Origin: Shewanella corallii
GTDB taxonomy: Bacteria > Pseudomonadota > Gammaproteobacteria > Enterobacterales > Shewanellaceae
Assembly (NCBI RefSeq): GCF_023349125.1
Contig: NZ_JAKIKT010000007.1
Coordinates: 1-64,000 of the forward strand
Direction of reading: 5' to 3'
Length of the DNA: 64,000 bases
Part shown: positions 18,871 to 28,185 of the stretch, one piece after another
Layout: each line of letters opens with the position of its first letter
Position numbering within the stretch: position 1 is the first letter of the stretch
Notes under the pieces: generated by a model
Told to the model about the DNA's origin: nothing
Seen by the model: only the letters and a program-made list of their open reading frames with translations
Database searches by the model: none
Translations under genes and position numbers: made by a program

Positions 18871-19818
18871 ATGATGCAATTAACCGCATTTAAAAATACC
18901 ATCGACTTCCTGAAGCACGCCAAGGTCATTGCTGCCCTGTCTGTGCTGCTGACAGTGGCGTCTGTTGTGTGTCTGGCTACCAAGGGTATCAACTGGGGTC
19001 TGGACTTTACCGGCGGTACCGTAGTTGAGCTTGAGTTTTCCAAGCCCGCCGATCTGCCCGCTCTGCGTGCCAACCTGACAGCGGATGCTGTTAAAGGTGC
19101 CGTGGTACAGAACTTTGGCTCTACCCGTGACGTACTGGTACGTTTGCAGGCCAAAGCTGATATCAAGAGTGATGTACAGGTCGCTGAAGTGATGGCTGCT
19201 GCTCAGAAGATGGATTCAAGCGTGATTCAAAAGCGTGTTGAATTCGTTGGTCCTCAGGTAGGTAAAGAGTTGGCAGAGCAGGGTGGTCTGGCGGTACTGG
19301 TCGCATTGATCTGTATTCTGATCTATGTGTCATTCCGCTTTGAATGGCGACTGGCTGCAGGCGCTGTGGCGTCTCTGGCTCACGACGTTATCCTGACTCT
19401 GGGTCTGTTCTCATTGTTGCAGCTGGAGTTCGACCTGACTGTTCTGGCTGGTGTGCTGACGGTAGTGGGTTACTCTCTGAACGATACCATCGTGGTATAT
19501 GACCGGGTGCGTGAAAACTTCCTGAAGATGCGTAAAGCAACTGCCTATGAAGTGATCAACGCGGCCATTACCCAGACCATGAGCCGTACCATTATCACCA
19601 CAGGTACCACGCTGATTACAGTAGTGGCTCTGTTCCTGAAGGGCGGCACCATGATCCACGGCTTCGCGACAGCTTTGCTGATGGGTATCCTGTTCGGTAC
19701 TTACTCTTCTATTTATGTGGCAAGTTACATGGCTTACAAGTTGGGTGTAAACCGTGAGCACATGATGCCAGTGGAAGTAGAAAAAGAAGGTGCAGATCAG
19801 CCAAACATTATGCCTTGA
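18871..19818 (+). CDS. secF: Protein translocase subunit SecF
   Basis: The 315-residue partner of SecD has six transmembrane helices. It carries the motifs GLDFTGGTVVELEF in the first periplasmic part and VVGYSLNDTIVVYDRVREN in the C-terminal half. GGGAGACGA precedes the ATG. A strong terminator follows and ends the tgt-yajC-secDF operon. Confidence 0.97.
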   Translation: MMQLTAFKNTIDFLKHAKVIAALSVLLTVASVVCLATKGINWGLDFTGGTVVELEFSKPADLPALRANLTADAVKGAVVQNFGSTRDVLVRLQAKADIKSDVQVAEVMAAAQKMDSSVIQKRVEFVGPQVGKELAEQGGLAVLVALICILIYVSFRFEWRLAAGAVASLAHDVILTLGLFSLLQLEFDLTVLAGVLTVVGYSLNDTIVVYDRVRENFLKMRKATAYEVINAAITQTMSRTIITTGTTLITVVALFLKGGTMIHGFATALLMGILFGTYSSIYVASYMAYKLGVNREHMMPVEVEKEGADQPNIMP

Positions 19819-19838
19819 GCTGAAAAACACTGACTAGA

Positions 19839-19868
19839 AAACGCCTGCATTCGCAGGCGTTTTTTTTA
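19839..19868 (+). terminator. Terminator after secF
   Basis: The stem AACGCCTGC/GCAGGCGTT with loop ATTC is followed by eight T residues. Confidence 0.93.
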
Positions 19869-20017
19869 TCTTTTTGTGAAACGGCTGAAATCCCCATAAA
19901 CAGTGGGTGTTCGGGGACTTTGTTTTTTTTGAGCATAGGTTAATCAATGGATTGCTACTTGACACAGCAACAGCTTTGGGGATGATGAGCACTGCGGTAA
20001 AAGTGAGCAGGATAGCC

Positions 20018-20338
20018 ATGGAAGAACGTAAATGTTTAGTGGCCGGGGGGAACTTGCTTCAAGCCCATACCTGGAAGGGGCTTTTGGAGGCCTGTGGTAT
20101 CCCGGTTGAACTCAGAGGTGAAGCTCTGATGGGGGGCATTGGTGAGCTGCCGGTAGATATGCAAACGGTTGAGCTCTGGGTCCCTGAGTCCAGTATTGAT
20201 GCTGCGAAACAGCAGCTGTGTCAGTTACAGGCCGAACAGCCCAAGTGGCAATGTGTCCAGTGTCAGGAGTGGAACGAGGCCAGTTTTGAGCTGTGCTGGA
20301 ACTGTAGCGCTGAGTGTTGTGAACGTCACAACGACTAG
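20018..20338 (+). CDS. DUF2007 protein with C-terminal zinc ribbon
   Basis: The 106-residue cytoplasmic protein has a DUF2007 ('putative signal transducing') domain at about 3-70 (KCLVAGGNLLQAHTWKGLL, GGIGELP). A zinc-ribbon-like tail carries C79-x2-C82 and C93-x2-C96. The ATG chosen has AGGA seven bases upstream; the longer open frame has no good start signal. The function is unknown. A terminator-like hairpin follows. Confidence 0.8.
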   Translation: MEERKCLVAGGNLLQAHTWKGLLEACGIPVELRGEALMGGIGELPVDMQTVELWVPESSIDAAKQQLCQLQAEQPKWQCVQCQEWNEASFELCWNCSAECCERHND

Positions 20339-20371
20339 TTCAGTTGCCTTTGAGTAGACCTTCAAAATCTT

Positions 20372-20404
20372 AATGGCGTCAACGCGATAGCCATTATCTT
20401 TTTG
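20372..20404 (+). terminator. Probable terminator after the DUF2007 gene
   Basis: The stem AATGGC/GCCATT with a 12-base loop is followed by ATCTTTTT. Confidence 0.6.
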
Positions 20405-20475
20405 GTGTTGGCTTATTGCCCGCGCCACATTCCACGCATTACACTGTAGTTCCGGTCACCAGTGAGGAATGAGCT

Positions 20476-20835
20476 GTGCAGCATAACCCCGGATTTGAAG
20501 CCCTGGTCAATACCATTCGACCCGGCATAGTCGAAATCACCATTGAAGATTACCAGGCTGATGATGCCTGGCAGCTGGTTGATGTCCGCGAAGACAGAGA
20601 ATGGCTCAAAGACCATCTGCCCCGCGCCGTCCACCTCGGACGGGGTATTCTCGAACGGGATATTGAAACCCGTTTCCCCGATAAAAGCACTCCCTTGCTG
20701 CTGTACTGTGGTGGCGGATACCGCAGTGCTCTGGCGGCTCACAACCTGCAGTTAATGGGCTACACCAAGGTGGCCTCGCTGGTGGGAGGATATAAGGCTT
20801 GGGTGCAGCGTTTACTGCCTCTGGTTAAAGACTGA
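20476..20835 (+). CDS. Single-domain cytoplasmic rhodanese
   Basis: The 119-residue protein is a rhodanese (sulfurtransferase) domain: VDVRED..W near 36, then the active-site loop C78-GGGYRS. A six-residue CxxxxR loop supports persulfide carrying. There is no signal peptide. It stands 14 bp before the siroheme synthase gene and is probably cotranscribed, which fits a sulfur-metabolism setting. Confidence 0.85.
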   Translation: MQHNPGFEALVNTIRPGIVEITIEDYQADDAWQLVDVREDREWLKDHLPRAVHLGRGILERDIETRFPDKSTPLLLYCGGGYRSALAAHNLQLMGYTKVASLVGGYKAWVQRLLPLVKD

Positions 20836-20849
20836 CAAGGACGATTTGA

Positions 20850-21761
20850 ATGCAGTACTTTCCCCTGTTTGTTGATACGCAAAAGCTGAAGGTGCTGATT
20901 GTCGGCGGTGGGGAAGTGGCCGCCCGCAAACTTGATCTGCTGGCCCGCACCAACGCAGAGATTAACCTGATTGCTCCAGAGGTTATTGAGGAGATATTGC
21001 TCAGAGCCGAAAAGGAAGAAGTCAGGGTTCAGACCCGTGCGGCACTGCCTGAGGATATGCCGGGGTGGGATCTGGTTTACCTGGCTACTGACAGCGAATC
21101 ATTGAACCTCAGGCTGGCAGCGGCAGCTAAAGAAGCCGGTGGCCTAGTGAATGTGGTAGATACTCCCCGGGCCTGTGATTTTATTACTCCCTCCATCGTT
21201 GACCGGGGGCGCATGGTGGTCGCCATCAGCACTGCTGGCGCAGCTCCGGTATTCGCTCGCCAAATCAGGGCTAAACTTGAAGCTATGTTGCCCCAGTCGC
21301 TGAGCCCCTTACTCAATTTTGTGGCCTCGCGTCGTGATGATGTGCAGCAAAGGCTACCCTCAGGTAAAGCGCGTCGTATCTTCTGGGAACGCTTTTTTCA
21401 GTTTAACGGTGACCGCTTCGACAGTCAGACAGAGCTTTGCTATGACCTGTCATTCAACAATGTGGCTACTCAAGGGGAACTATTACTGCTGGAAACCGAC
21501 ATTAACCCTGAGCTTCTGCCTTTGGCCGTGGTGCCTCTGTTGCAGCGATTGGATGCCGTCTATGCTGAATGTGAGATACCTGAAGCCCTGAACGAACTGC
21601 TCAGGCGTGACGCCAGCCGCGGCACATTGCCTAAACTCAGTGAGCTTAGCCAGCAGTTGCAACGGGGAGAGAGGTTGCTGGTTTATGCAGACAAGGCCTG
21701 TATTGATTCCCTCAGGGCACATTTTCCTGAAGCCCGGTTTTTGCAGCCCGGGGCGCTCTAA
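20850..21761 (+). CDS. Precorrin-2 dehydrogenase/sirohydrochlorin ferrochelatase (siroheme synthase, CysG N-terminal type)
   Basis: The 303-residue protein starts with the NAD-binding motif VLIVGGGEVAARK and carries D104 in NVVDTPRACDF, at the number of the shared catalytic aspartate of Salmonella CysG, followed by FITPSIVDRG. It oxidises precorrin-2 and inserts iron to make siroheme for sulfite and nitrite reductases. The uroporphyrinogen methyltransferase half of CysG is missing. Instead there is a C-terminal stretch of about 90 residues (215-303) that I do not recognise. AAGGA precedes the ATG. Confidence 0.87.
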   Translation: MQYFPLFVDTQKLKVLIVGGGEVAARKLDLLARTNAEINLIAPEVIEEILLRAEKEEVRVQTRAALPEDMPGWDLVYLATDSESLNLRLAAAAKEAGGLVNVVDTPRACDFITPSIVDRGRMVVAISTAGAAPVFARQIRAKLEAMLPQSLSPLLNFVASRRDDVQQRLPSGKARRIFWERFFQFNGDRFDSQTELCYDLSFNNVATQGELLLLETDINPELLPLAVVPLLQRLDAVYAECEIPEALNELLRRDASRGTLPKLSELSQQLQRGERLLVYADKACIDSLRAHFPEARFLQPGAL

Positions 21762-21829
21762 TGCGTCAGGATTGACATGCAGTGCAGGCCTGATACCCTG
21801 CGCCCACACTATTATTCCGGAGCCTGTTA

Positions 21830-22366
21830 ATGGCACTTAAAGCCACTGTATTTAAAGCTAATTTGCAAATCGCTGACATGGACAGACACTATTACCATGA
21901 TCATGGCTTGACCTTGGCGCAACACCCTTCAGAAACCGACGAACGCATGATGGTACGCCTGCTGGCCTATGCCCTGAATGCTGAAGAGGGATTGGAATTC
22001 AGTAAGGGACTGTGCGTTGATGATGAGCCCGAGCTTTGGCTTAAGGAGCTGTCCGGTGAAATTCGTCTTTGGGTCGAGTTTGGCGAGGCTGACGAGAAGT
22101 GGCTGCGCAAGGCTGCCGGCCGCGCCAAGCAGGTGAAACTGTATGCCTATGGTGGCCGCAGTGTGCCTGTGTGGTGGCAGAAAAACGAGTCAGCCTTCAG
22201 GCGTTATCAGAATCTGGAAGTGTGGAACTTCCCTGCCGATCAGGTGAAAGCATTGGGCGGTTTGGTCAGTCGTACCATGCAGCTGAACTTCTCGGTAAGC
22301 GATGGTGAGATTTATGTCTCCAACGGCGTGGATACTGTGCTGGTCACCCCAGAAAGGCTTCAATAG
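21830..22366 (+). CDS. yaeQ: YaeQ family protein
   Basis: The 178-residue protein matches YaeQ along its whole length (MALKATVFKANLQIADMDR, ETDERMMVRLLAYAL, VYVWVEFG-like region). The fold is PD-(D/E)XK nuclease-like in known structures; the molecular role is unsettled. It is a single gene, 68 bp after the siroheme gene, and ends at a terminator. Confidence 0.9.
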   Translation: MALKATVFKANLQIADMDRHYYHDHGLTLAQHPSETDERMMVRLLAYALNAEEGLEFSKGLCVDDEPELWLKELSGEIRLWVEFGEADEKWLRKAAGRAKQVKLYAYGGRSVPVWWQKNESAFRRYQNLEVWNFPADQVKALGGLVSRTMQLNFSVSDGEIYVSNGVDTVLVTPERLQ

Positions 22367-22373
22367 ATTATAC

Positions 22374-22404
22374 AAAAAGCCCGACTACATAGCCGGGCTT
22401 TGCT
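22374..22404. terminator. Bidirectional terminator between yaeQ and the rhodanese gene
   Basis: The stem AAGCCCG/CGGGCTT (loop ACTACATAGC) has A-rich and T-rich flanks. It serves yaeQ on the plus strand and the convergent gene at 22417. Confidence 0.82.
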
Positions 22405-22416
22405 TTTTCAGCGTAA

Positions 22417-22800
22417 TTACTGCTGGGGCTTGTGAGCCATTAAGCCCTGATAACCTAGACCGTTAAAGGTATTGGTATAACCTTCGGCGATAAGGGCTTT
22501 CTGGGCCTGACCACTGCGGTTGCCACTGCGGCAATAGAGCATCACATCTGAATCTTTACCGATATTTCTGGTGGCAAACTCTTCTACGACCTGGGGCAGT
22601 GGAATGTTAATTGCGCCTGGCAGGTGACCCTGAGCAAATTCTGCCGGGGTTCTTACATCGACTATCAAAGCGCCGTCGGCAATATGATTCCATGCCTGCT
22701 GATAAACCTTATCATTTGCCTGGACTACACCGCTGAGCAGGGCGAAAAGAAACAGCACAGGTGCCAGAATCCGCGTGCAGAGTGTCTTGGTTGAAAGCAT
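22417..22800 (-). CDS. Exported rhodanese (PspE-like)
   Basis: The 127-residue precursor has a Sec signal peptide (cleavage about A28/N29, after SGVVQA) and a single rhodanese domain with VDVRTPAEF and active loop C90-RSGNR. It is a periplasmic sulfurtransferase of the PspE type. The ATG chosen has AAGGAA five bases upstream; a start nine codons earlier is less likely. It stands alone on the minus strand. Confidence 0.88.
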   Translation of the reverse strand: MLSTKTLCTRILAPVLFLFALLSGVVQANDKVYQQAWNHIADGALIVDVRTPAEFAQGHLPGAINIPLPQVVEEFATRNIGKDSDVMLYCRSGNRSGQAQKALIAEGYTNTFNGLGYQGLMAHKPQQ

Positions 22801-22924
22801 GTCAATTCCTTCTGATAGAAAGTTCAATTTTGGATTCTACGCCTAATTTAATTATCAGCATAGTTATCTGTTTGAATCAGGTAAAAACAATTTAAAACAG
22901 ATGGTTATACCCCCTGTGGCTGAC

Positions 22925-25900
22925 TCAGCGGCTATTTATCTCTTTAGGATATAGCCAGGCATAATACAGAAGTGGAATCACCACCAGGGTTAATGCCGTG
23001 GAGACCAGAATGCCGAAGATCAGGCTGATGGCCAGACCGTTGAATATAGGGTCATCCAGAATAAACAGGGCTCCGGTCATGGCAGCCACCGCCGTCAGCA
23101 TAATCGGCTTGGCCCTCACTGCTGAGGCTGACACGACTGCCTCGGCCAAAGCGACTCCACGCTCCTGTTGCAGCTTGATAAAGTCCACCAACAGAATGGA
23201 GTTACGCACGATAATCCCGGCCAACGCTATCATGCCTATCATAGAGGTCGCGGTGAATTGAGCGCTCAGCAGGGCATGGCCCGGCATCACCCCGATAATG
23301 GTCAGGGGAATAGGGGCCATTATTATCAGTGGCACCAGATAGGAGCGGAAGTGTGCCACTACCAACAGGTAGATGGCGATCATGCCAACCGCGTAGGCTA
23401 TACCCATATCCCTGAAGGTTTCATAGGTGATCTTCCATTCTCCATCCCAGAGTACCGCTATTTGGTCCAGACCTGATGGCTGCTGGATATAGTGCTGTGA
23501 CATGGTCGGGAACTTGTGTTCAAGTCCGCTGATAATATCGAACATACCATACAGGGGGCTGTCCAACGGCCCGGCCATATCGGCTGTCACCATGATCATG
23601 GGGACCATATTTCTGTGGACGATTTCCCGCTCGATAAAGCCTTTGTCGATATGGACCAGCTCCGCAATAGGCACAGGCCCTTTGGTGCCTGTCAACGTCA
23701 TATTAAGCAGGGCATCCAGATCCATCTTGCTGCCCTCCTGCAGCTCCAGCCTGATGGGAACCGGGGTTTTCTGGCCATCCAGATGCAACGTCCCCGCGTC
23801 TTTTCCGCCCACAGAAGTCGCAACAGCATCAACCACGCTGGCATAGGATACTCCCAGCAGGGCGGCACGCTGACGGTCAATGCGAACCTGCCATTTGTGC
23901 TGTCTGGCCGGAACCATAATGTCTATGTCCACGACATCCTTTGTTGCTCTGAATTGAGCCTCTACTTCCTGTGCCGCCTGTTTACGGATAGCCGGGCTCG
24001 GACCATAAACCTCTGCCACTATGGGGGACCAAACCGGTGGACCCGGCGGCACCTCCACGACTTTGACCGCCGCATTGTGCTGTTTTGCTATCTGGCTTAG
24101 CTGAGGCCGCACCGCCAGAGCGATCTCATGACTTGCTCTGTCTCTGTTGTGTTTGTCATGCAGGTTCACCTGAATATCGCCCAGCTCAGGACTTTGCCGC
24201 AGGAAGTAATGGCGCACCAGGCCATTAAAGTTCATGGGCGCTGCTGTGCCAGCGTACTGTTGCAGATCTTTGACCTCCGCCACTGTCAGCAGATAGTCAG
24301 CCATCTCCCTGAGTACCCGCTGGGTATCTTCAAGTGGAGTCCCCTCTGGCATATCGACTATGACCTGGAACTCAGATTTGTTGTCGAATGGCAGCATCTT
24401 GAGTACCACATGTTTTGTCAAAGGAAGGGCAAGCGCCAGCGCGATCAGGCTTATCACACCCAGTCCCAGCAATGTGCGGGCTTTACGGCCATCTCTTCCG
24501 TTCAGGAATGGGCTCATCAGCTTGCTAAATAGCCTCTGGAGGCGAGGGGCTTTGCCATCTGTGTCATGAGGCGGCTTTTGGTGCCGCTTAAGCAGCTTCT
24601 CCGCCAGCCAGGGAGTAATGGCGAAGGCTATTACCAAAGAGATCAACATGCCCATACTGGCGTTAATGGGGATAGGACTCATATAGGGGCCCATCAATCC
24701 CGATACAAACGCCATGGGCAGCAGGGCGGCAATCACGGTAAATGTCGCCAGAATGGTTGGGCCTCCCACCTCATCCACAGCGTCTGGGATCAGCTCGCGC
24801 AGCGGTTTATCTGTCATCGACATATGACGATGAATATTTTCAACCACCACAATGGCATCATCTACCAGAATTCCGATGGAAAAGATCAATGCGAACAGCG
24901 ACACCCGGTTAAGGGTGAACCCCCAGGCCCAACTGGCAAACAGGGTTATTGCCAAAGTGATGATAATGGCGATGCCGACGACCACAGATTCTCTCAACCC
25001 CATGGTCAGAACCACCAACAGCACGACTGCAGCCGTGGCGAATATTAATTTGAAAATGAGGGTATTGGATTTGTCTGCCGCGGTTTGGCCATAGTCACGG
25101 GTAATCTCCACCTTGATATTGTCCGGCAGCAGGATATTGTTAACCGCGTTTAATCGTTCGCGCACGGCCAGCGCAATATCTACGGCATTTTGTCCAGCCT
25201 GCTTGCCAATGGCTATGGTCACTGCCGGAAAGGTGCCGTGTTGGCCTGTGTAATGCACGTTATTGTCAGGAATATCTGCCGCCAGTGTGATATCGGCAAT
25301 ATCACCAAGATAAACCGGCTGCTCCCGGCCGGATGGATCCGGCAACACAGCTACCAAAAGCTGCTCCACATCTGCCTGGCTATGAAGGAACTGCCCCGCC
25401 TGCACCTGAATAACCTGATTATCCTGAATCAGAGAAGCTGGCATGGAGATCAGGTTATTGTTTTTCAGGCTCTGGCCTATTTGGTCAAATGACAGGCCAT
25501 AGCCCATCAGTTTGGCCGGATCTATTCGAACATTGAGTACCAGTTGATGTTGACCCAGGGTATAAACCTCCCGGGTGCCGGAGATGCGTTTGAGCTCAGT
25601 TTCCAGGTTCTGTGCGACCCGGGTGAGTGCCGACGCTGTGACGTTGGGATCCTCGCTCCACAGGGTGAGATTAACAATGGGCACATCATCTATTCCTCTG
25701 GGTTTAATCAATGGTTCTCCAACCCCTGCCGCCGCAGGCAGTTTATCCATATTGGAGTAAAGCTGGTTATAAAGGCGGACTATGGCTTCTGATCTGGGCA
25801 CGCCAACGTCGAATGCAACAATAAACATGGCACCATCCGCCCGGGAGAAGGAGTAGAGGGTATCAATATCCCGGATCTGGGAGATTACCTGCTCGGCGGG

Positions 25901-26125
25901 CAGAGTGACCAGTTGCTCTACCTCTCTTGGCGTTGCGCCGGGAAAAGGGACAAACACATCGGCAAAGGTCACGTCGATTTGGGGTTCTTCCTCTTTCGGA
26001 GTGACCAGTATGGCAAACAAGCCCAGCAGGAGACCCAGGATGGCCAGCAGTGGCGTAATAGCATTGTCTAAGAACAGCGCCGCAACGCGCCCTGAAATGC
26101 CAGAATGAGCTGTCTGTTTGTCCAT
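22925..26125 (-). CDS. RND efflux permease
   Basis: The 1066-residue inner-membrane proton-driven pump has 12 predicted transmembrane helices and two large periplasmic loops. One N-terminal helix lies at about 20-42. The central helix block has the conserved TM4 charge pair in GILVDDAIVVVENIHRH. It belongs to the AcrB/HAE1-like superfamily, more like the short MFP-RND pairs of marine bacteria than AcrB itself. It overlaps the adaptor gene by one base (TAATG). No outer-membrane channel gene is adjacent, so a TolC elsewhere is probably used. Substrates are unknown. Confidence 0.92.
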   Translation of the reverse strand: MDKQTAHSGISGRVAALFLDNAITPLLAILGLLLGLFAILVTPKEEEPQIDVTFADVFVPFPGATPREVEQLVTLPAEQVISQIRDIDTLYSFSRADGAMFIVAFDVGVPRSEAIVRLYNQLYSNMDKLPAAAGVGEPLIKPRGIDDVPIVNLTLWSEDPNVTASALTRVAQNLETELKRISGTREVYTLGQHQLVLNVRIDPAKLMGYGLSFDQIGQSLKNNNLISMPASLIQDNQVIQVQAGQFLHSQADVEQLLVAVLPDPSGREQPVYLGDIADITLAADIPDNNVHYTGQHGTFPAVTIAIGKQAGQNAVDIALAVRERLNAVNNILLPDNIKVEITRDYGQTAADKSNTLIFKLIFATAAVVLLVVLTMGLRESVVVGIAIIITLAITLFASWAWGFTLNRVSLFALIFSIGILVDDAIVVVENIHRHMSMTDKPLRELIPDAVDEVGGPTILATFTVIAALLPMAFVSGLMGPYMSPIPINASMGMLISLVIAFAITPWLAEKLLKRHQKPPHDTDGKAPRLQRLFSKLMSPFLNGRDGRKARTLLGLGVISLIALALALPLTKHVVLKMLPFDNKSEFQVIVDMPEGTPLEDTQRVLREMADYLLTVAEVKDLQQYAGTAAPMNFNGLVRHYFLRQSPELGDIQVNLHDKHNRDRASHEIALAVRPQLSQIAKQHNAAVKVVEVPPGPPVWSPIVAEVYGPSPAIRKQAAQEVEAQFRATKDVVDIDIMVPARQHKWQVRIDRQRAALLGVSYASVVDAVATSVGGKDAGTLHLDGQKTPVPIRLELQEGSKMDLDALLNMTLTGTKGPVPIAELVHIDKGFIEREIVHRNMVPMIMVTADMAGPLDSPLYGMFDIISGLEHKFPTMSQHYIQQPSGLDQIAVLWDGEWKITYETFRDMGIAYAVGMIAIYLLVVAHFRSYLVPLIIMAPIPLTIIGVMPGHALLSAQFTATSMIGMIALAGIIVRNSILLVDFIKLQQERGVALAEAVVSASAVRAKPIMLTAVAAMTGALFILDDPIFNGLAISLIFGILVSTALTLVVIPLLYYAWLYPKEINSR

Positions 26126-27150
26126 TATGGTGCCCTCTGCTTAAGCAGTGCGTCATAGGCATTGAGGGCAATCACATCCCCCTTCCTCAGCCCGGCAAGA
26201 ATCACTACCTGATCAGCCTGGTTCTCTCCCACACGGACCTGAGTCAACAGGAACTTGTCTCCCTGCTTCAAATACACAGCGCTGAGTTCGTTCTGGGTAT
26301 ACAGGGCACTTTGTGGAACGAGTACCATAGGCCGTTTCTCAATAACAAAGCTGGCTTTAGCCATGGTTCCCGGGGCCATATCCGGAGTTTGTTCAGGGAA
26401 GGGCACCCTTACTTCAAAATTGTGGCCGACAGCAGAAGCGAAATTAAAGATCTGAAACTTGTCCAGTTGAAAACGGCGACCATCGTCAAGTGCAATATTG
26501 ATTTGTGAGTTGTTCTTCAGTGCTGGCAGGTACTGCTGGGGCACCATTAATACTGCACGCATCTGATTTAATGAATAGCCCGATAATAAAGCTTGTCCGG
26601 GAGCAACGGCCTCACCGATTTCAACGTGGCGCTGGGTCACAATACCGGAAAACGGCGCGTACACCTGGGTGTAGGCGACAGACTCCCGGGCTTTTTCAAC
26701 CCCGGCTTTAGCAGCTTCCACTGCCCCTTGAGCATTTTTGGCCTGTGCCGTGACTCTGTCCATCTCCCCCCTGGATACTGCTCCCTGTGGAAACAGATCG
26801 CTGAATCGTTGCAGCTGCGCCTGAGCATCTGCATTAAGGGCATTGGCCCGGGCGAACTCAGCTTCAGCAGCGGCCAGTGATGCTCCCTGCTCAATTGAGG
26901 TGATCTCCAGCAGGCTGGCGTTGGCCGGGACTTTATCGTTGACGTCGTAATTGATATTGAGAACACGGCCTGATGTTTGCGCAGACACAGTTGCTGCCTT
27001 TACCGGCTCTATGGTGGCATCCAGTGTCAGATATCGGTTCTGTGGAGTCTGAGTGATTGTCAGGGTATCAACAGCTTCAGCAGCTAGGCTGTTGCTCGAC
27101 AAAACCAAGCCAAGTGCTATGGCACTGAAAGTCCGTTTTCTTCTGATCAT
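26125..27150 (-). CDS. RND periplasmic adaptor (membrane fusion protein)
   Basis: The 341-residue protein has a Sec signal peptide (to about A23), a barrel-sandwich half (VSAQTSGRVLNINYDVND), an alpha-hairpin (about 90-150) and C-terminal beta domains (SALYTQNELSAVYL). It links the RND permease to an outer-membrane channel. It is the first gene of a two-gene operon. The 193 bp upstream, before the SIMPL gene end, are AT-rich and probably hold the promoter, but I cannot assign exact boxes. Confidence 0.92.
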   Translation of the reverse strand: MIRRKRTFSAIALGLVLSSNSLAAEAVDTLTITQTPQNRYLTLDATIEPVKAATVSAQTSGRVLNINYDVNDKVPANASLLEITSIEQGASLAAAEAEFARANALNADAQAQLQRFSDLFPQGAVSRGEMDRVTAQAKNAQGAVEAAKAGVEKARESVAYTQVYAPFSGIVTQRHVEIGEAVAPGQALLSGYSLNQMRAVLMVPQQYLPALKNNSQINIALDDGRRFQLDKFQIFNFASAVGHNFEVRVPFPEQTPDMAPGTMAKASFVIEKRPMVLVPQSALYTQNELSAVYLKQGDKFLLTQVRVGENQADQVVILAGLRKGDVIALNAYDALLKQRAP

Positions 27151-27303
27151 GGAGAATCTCTAAGTAGGGTAAAAATCAATCCATGAGAAAATTCTAATGA
27201 AAGTGGGCGTAAAGAACAATATATCCATTAAAAAAATCTAATAAATAATCTTATTCACTCATAAAGATAGTATTAATATGGTGGGGACGCCGGGTAGATA
27301 TAG

Positions 27304-27329
27304 AAAGGCCGGAACAACTTCCGGCCTTT
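27304..27329 (-). terminator. Terminator after the SIMPL gene
   Basis: Near-perfect stem AAAGGCCGGA/TTCCGGCCTTT, 15 bp beyond the stop at 27344. The T tract on the minus strand is short. Confidence 0.65.
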
Positions 27330-27343
27330 GGATTCATTTCGAC

Positions 27344-28063
27344 TCAGTCTGTCAGGTAATAGGTGAGGGTCGAGACTACTCTGACTTTTTTGATGTAAGG
27401 TGTGTTACTGTCTCTGTCTGTGATGATGAATTGACCCTGACTGGCGGTTTTGATTTTACCCAGCTTTGAGTCTGAATCCCGGGCAAACTTTTCAGCGACC
27501 TCTCTGGCATTGCGGGTGGCCAGTTGGATCATTTCAGGTTTGATTTCGTTGAGGCCTGTAAACAGATACTCCACCCGGCTTTGATAATCGTCCGTAGAGA
27601 TGGTGATGCCTTTCTCCAGCAATTGGGTCAGCTTGCCTCTGCTGAGACGCACCTGCTCAACATTGTTGGTATAAACCGATACTGTTGATTTGGCGAAATA
27701 GCGGTATCTGACATTGGGGTCCACATAGCCGCGGGCCTGTCTGTCCTCGATATTGGGCAGCGACACTGTGATCTCGTCATCTTTAAAACCAAGGGCTTTC
27801 AGAAAACTGACCACAATCTGGGTTTTGGCTTCAACGTTGCGATACAGACTGCCAAGGTCATTATCGACTTCAGTAAACTGTATCGGCCAGATAGCAATAT
27901 TGGCATTGACCTCTTGTTCTGCCAGGCCTTTGACATTGACCGTGCGGTCCATCGATTTCACCTGCAGCAGAGTATCGCTTGCCAGCCAGGCTGCACCCAG
28001 TAACCCGGTCGCCAGCAATACCCCGAGGATGAGTGCGGAAAGAGGGGACGAAGATCTCATCAT
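27344..28063 (-). CDS. SIMPL (DUF541) domain protein
   Basis: The 239-residue protein has an N-terminal hydrophobic anchor or signal (about 8-30) and a SIMPL/DUF541 domain (about 38-235: MDRTVNVKGLAEQEV, and a DRDSNTPYIKKVRVVSTLTYYL tail in parts). Family members sit in the periplasm or envelope and have been tied to oxidative-stress tolerance; biochemistry is unknown. It is a monocistronic gene between fadL and the RND genes. Confidence 0.85.
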   Translation of the reverse strand: MMRSSSPLSALILGVLLATGLLGAAWLASDTLLQVKSMDRTVNVKGLAEQEVNANIAIWPIQFTEVDNDLGSLYRNVEAKTQIVVSFLKALGFKDDEITVSLPNIEDRQARGYVDPNVRYRYFAKSTVSVYTNNVEQVRLSRGKLTQLLEKGITISTDDYQSRVEYLFTGLNEIKPEMIQLATRNAREVAEKFARDSDSKLGKIKTASQGQFIITDRDSNTPYIKKVRVVSTLTYYLTD

Positions 28064-28120
28064 TGCTCCTTACGAAGATACTTTGGCTTCACTCTACTCC
28101 CGCTAACTCTTTGGGACAAG

Positions 28121-28151
28121 AAAACAAAACGCCCCGCAAAGGCGGGGCGTT
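28121..28151 (-). terminator. Terminator after fadL
   Basis: On the minus strand the stem AACGCCCCGC/GCGGGGCGTT with loop CTTT is followed by TTGTTTTC, 35 bp after the fadL stop. Confidence 0.9.
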
Positions 28152-28185
28152 GAATGCTGAATCAGCTTAACTTAAAGCTCCAGGC

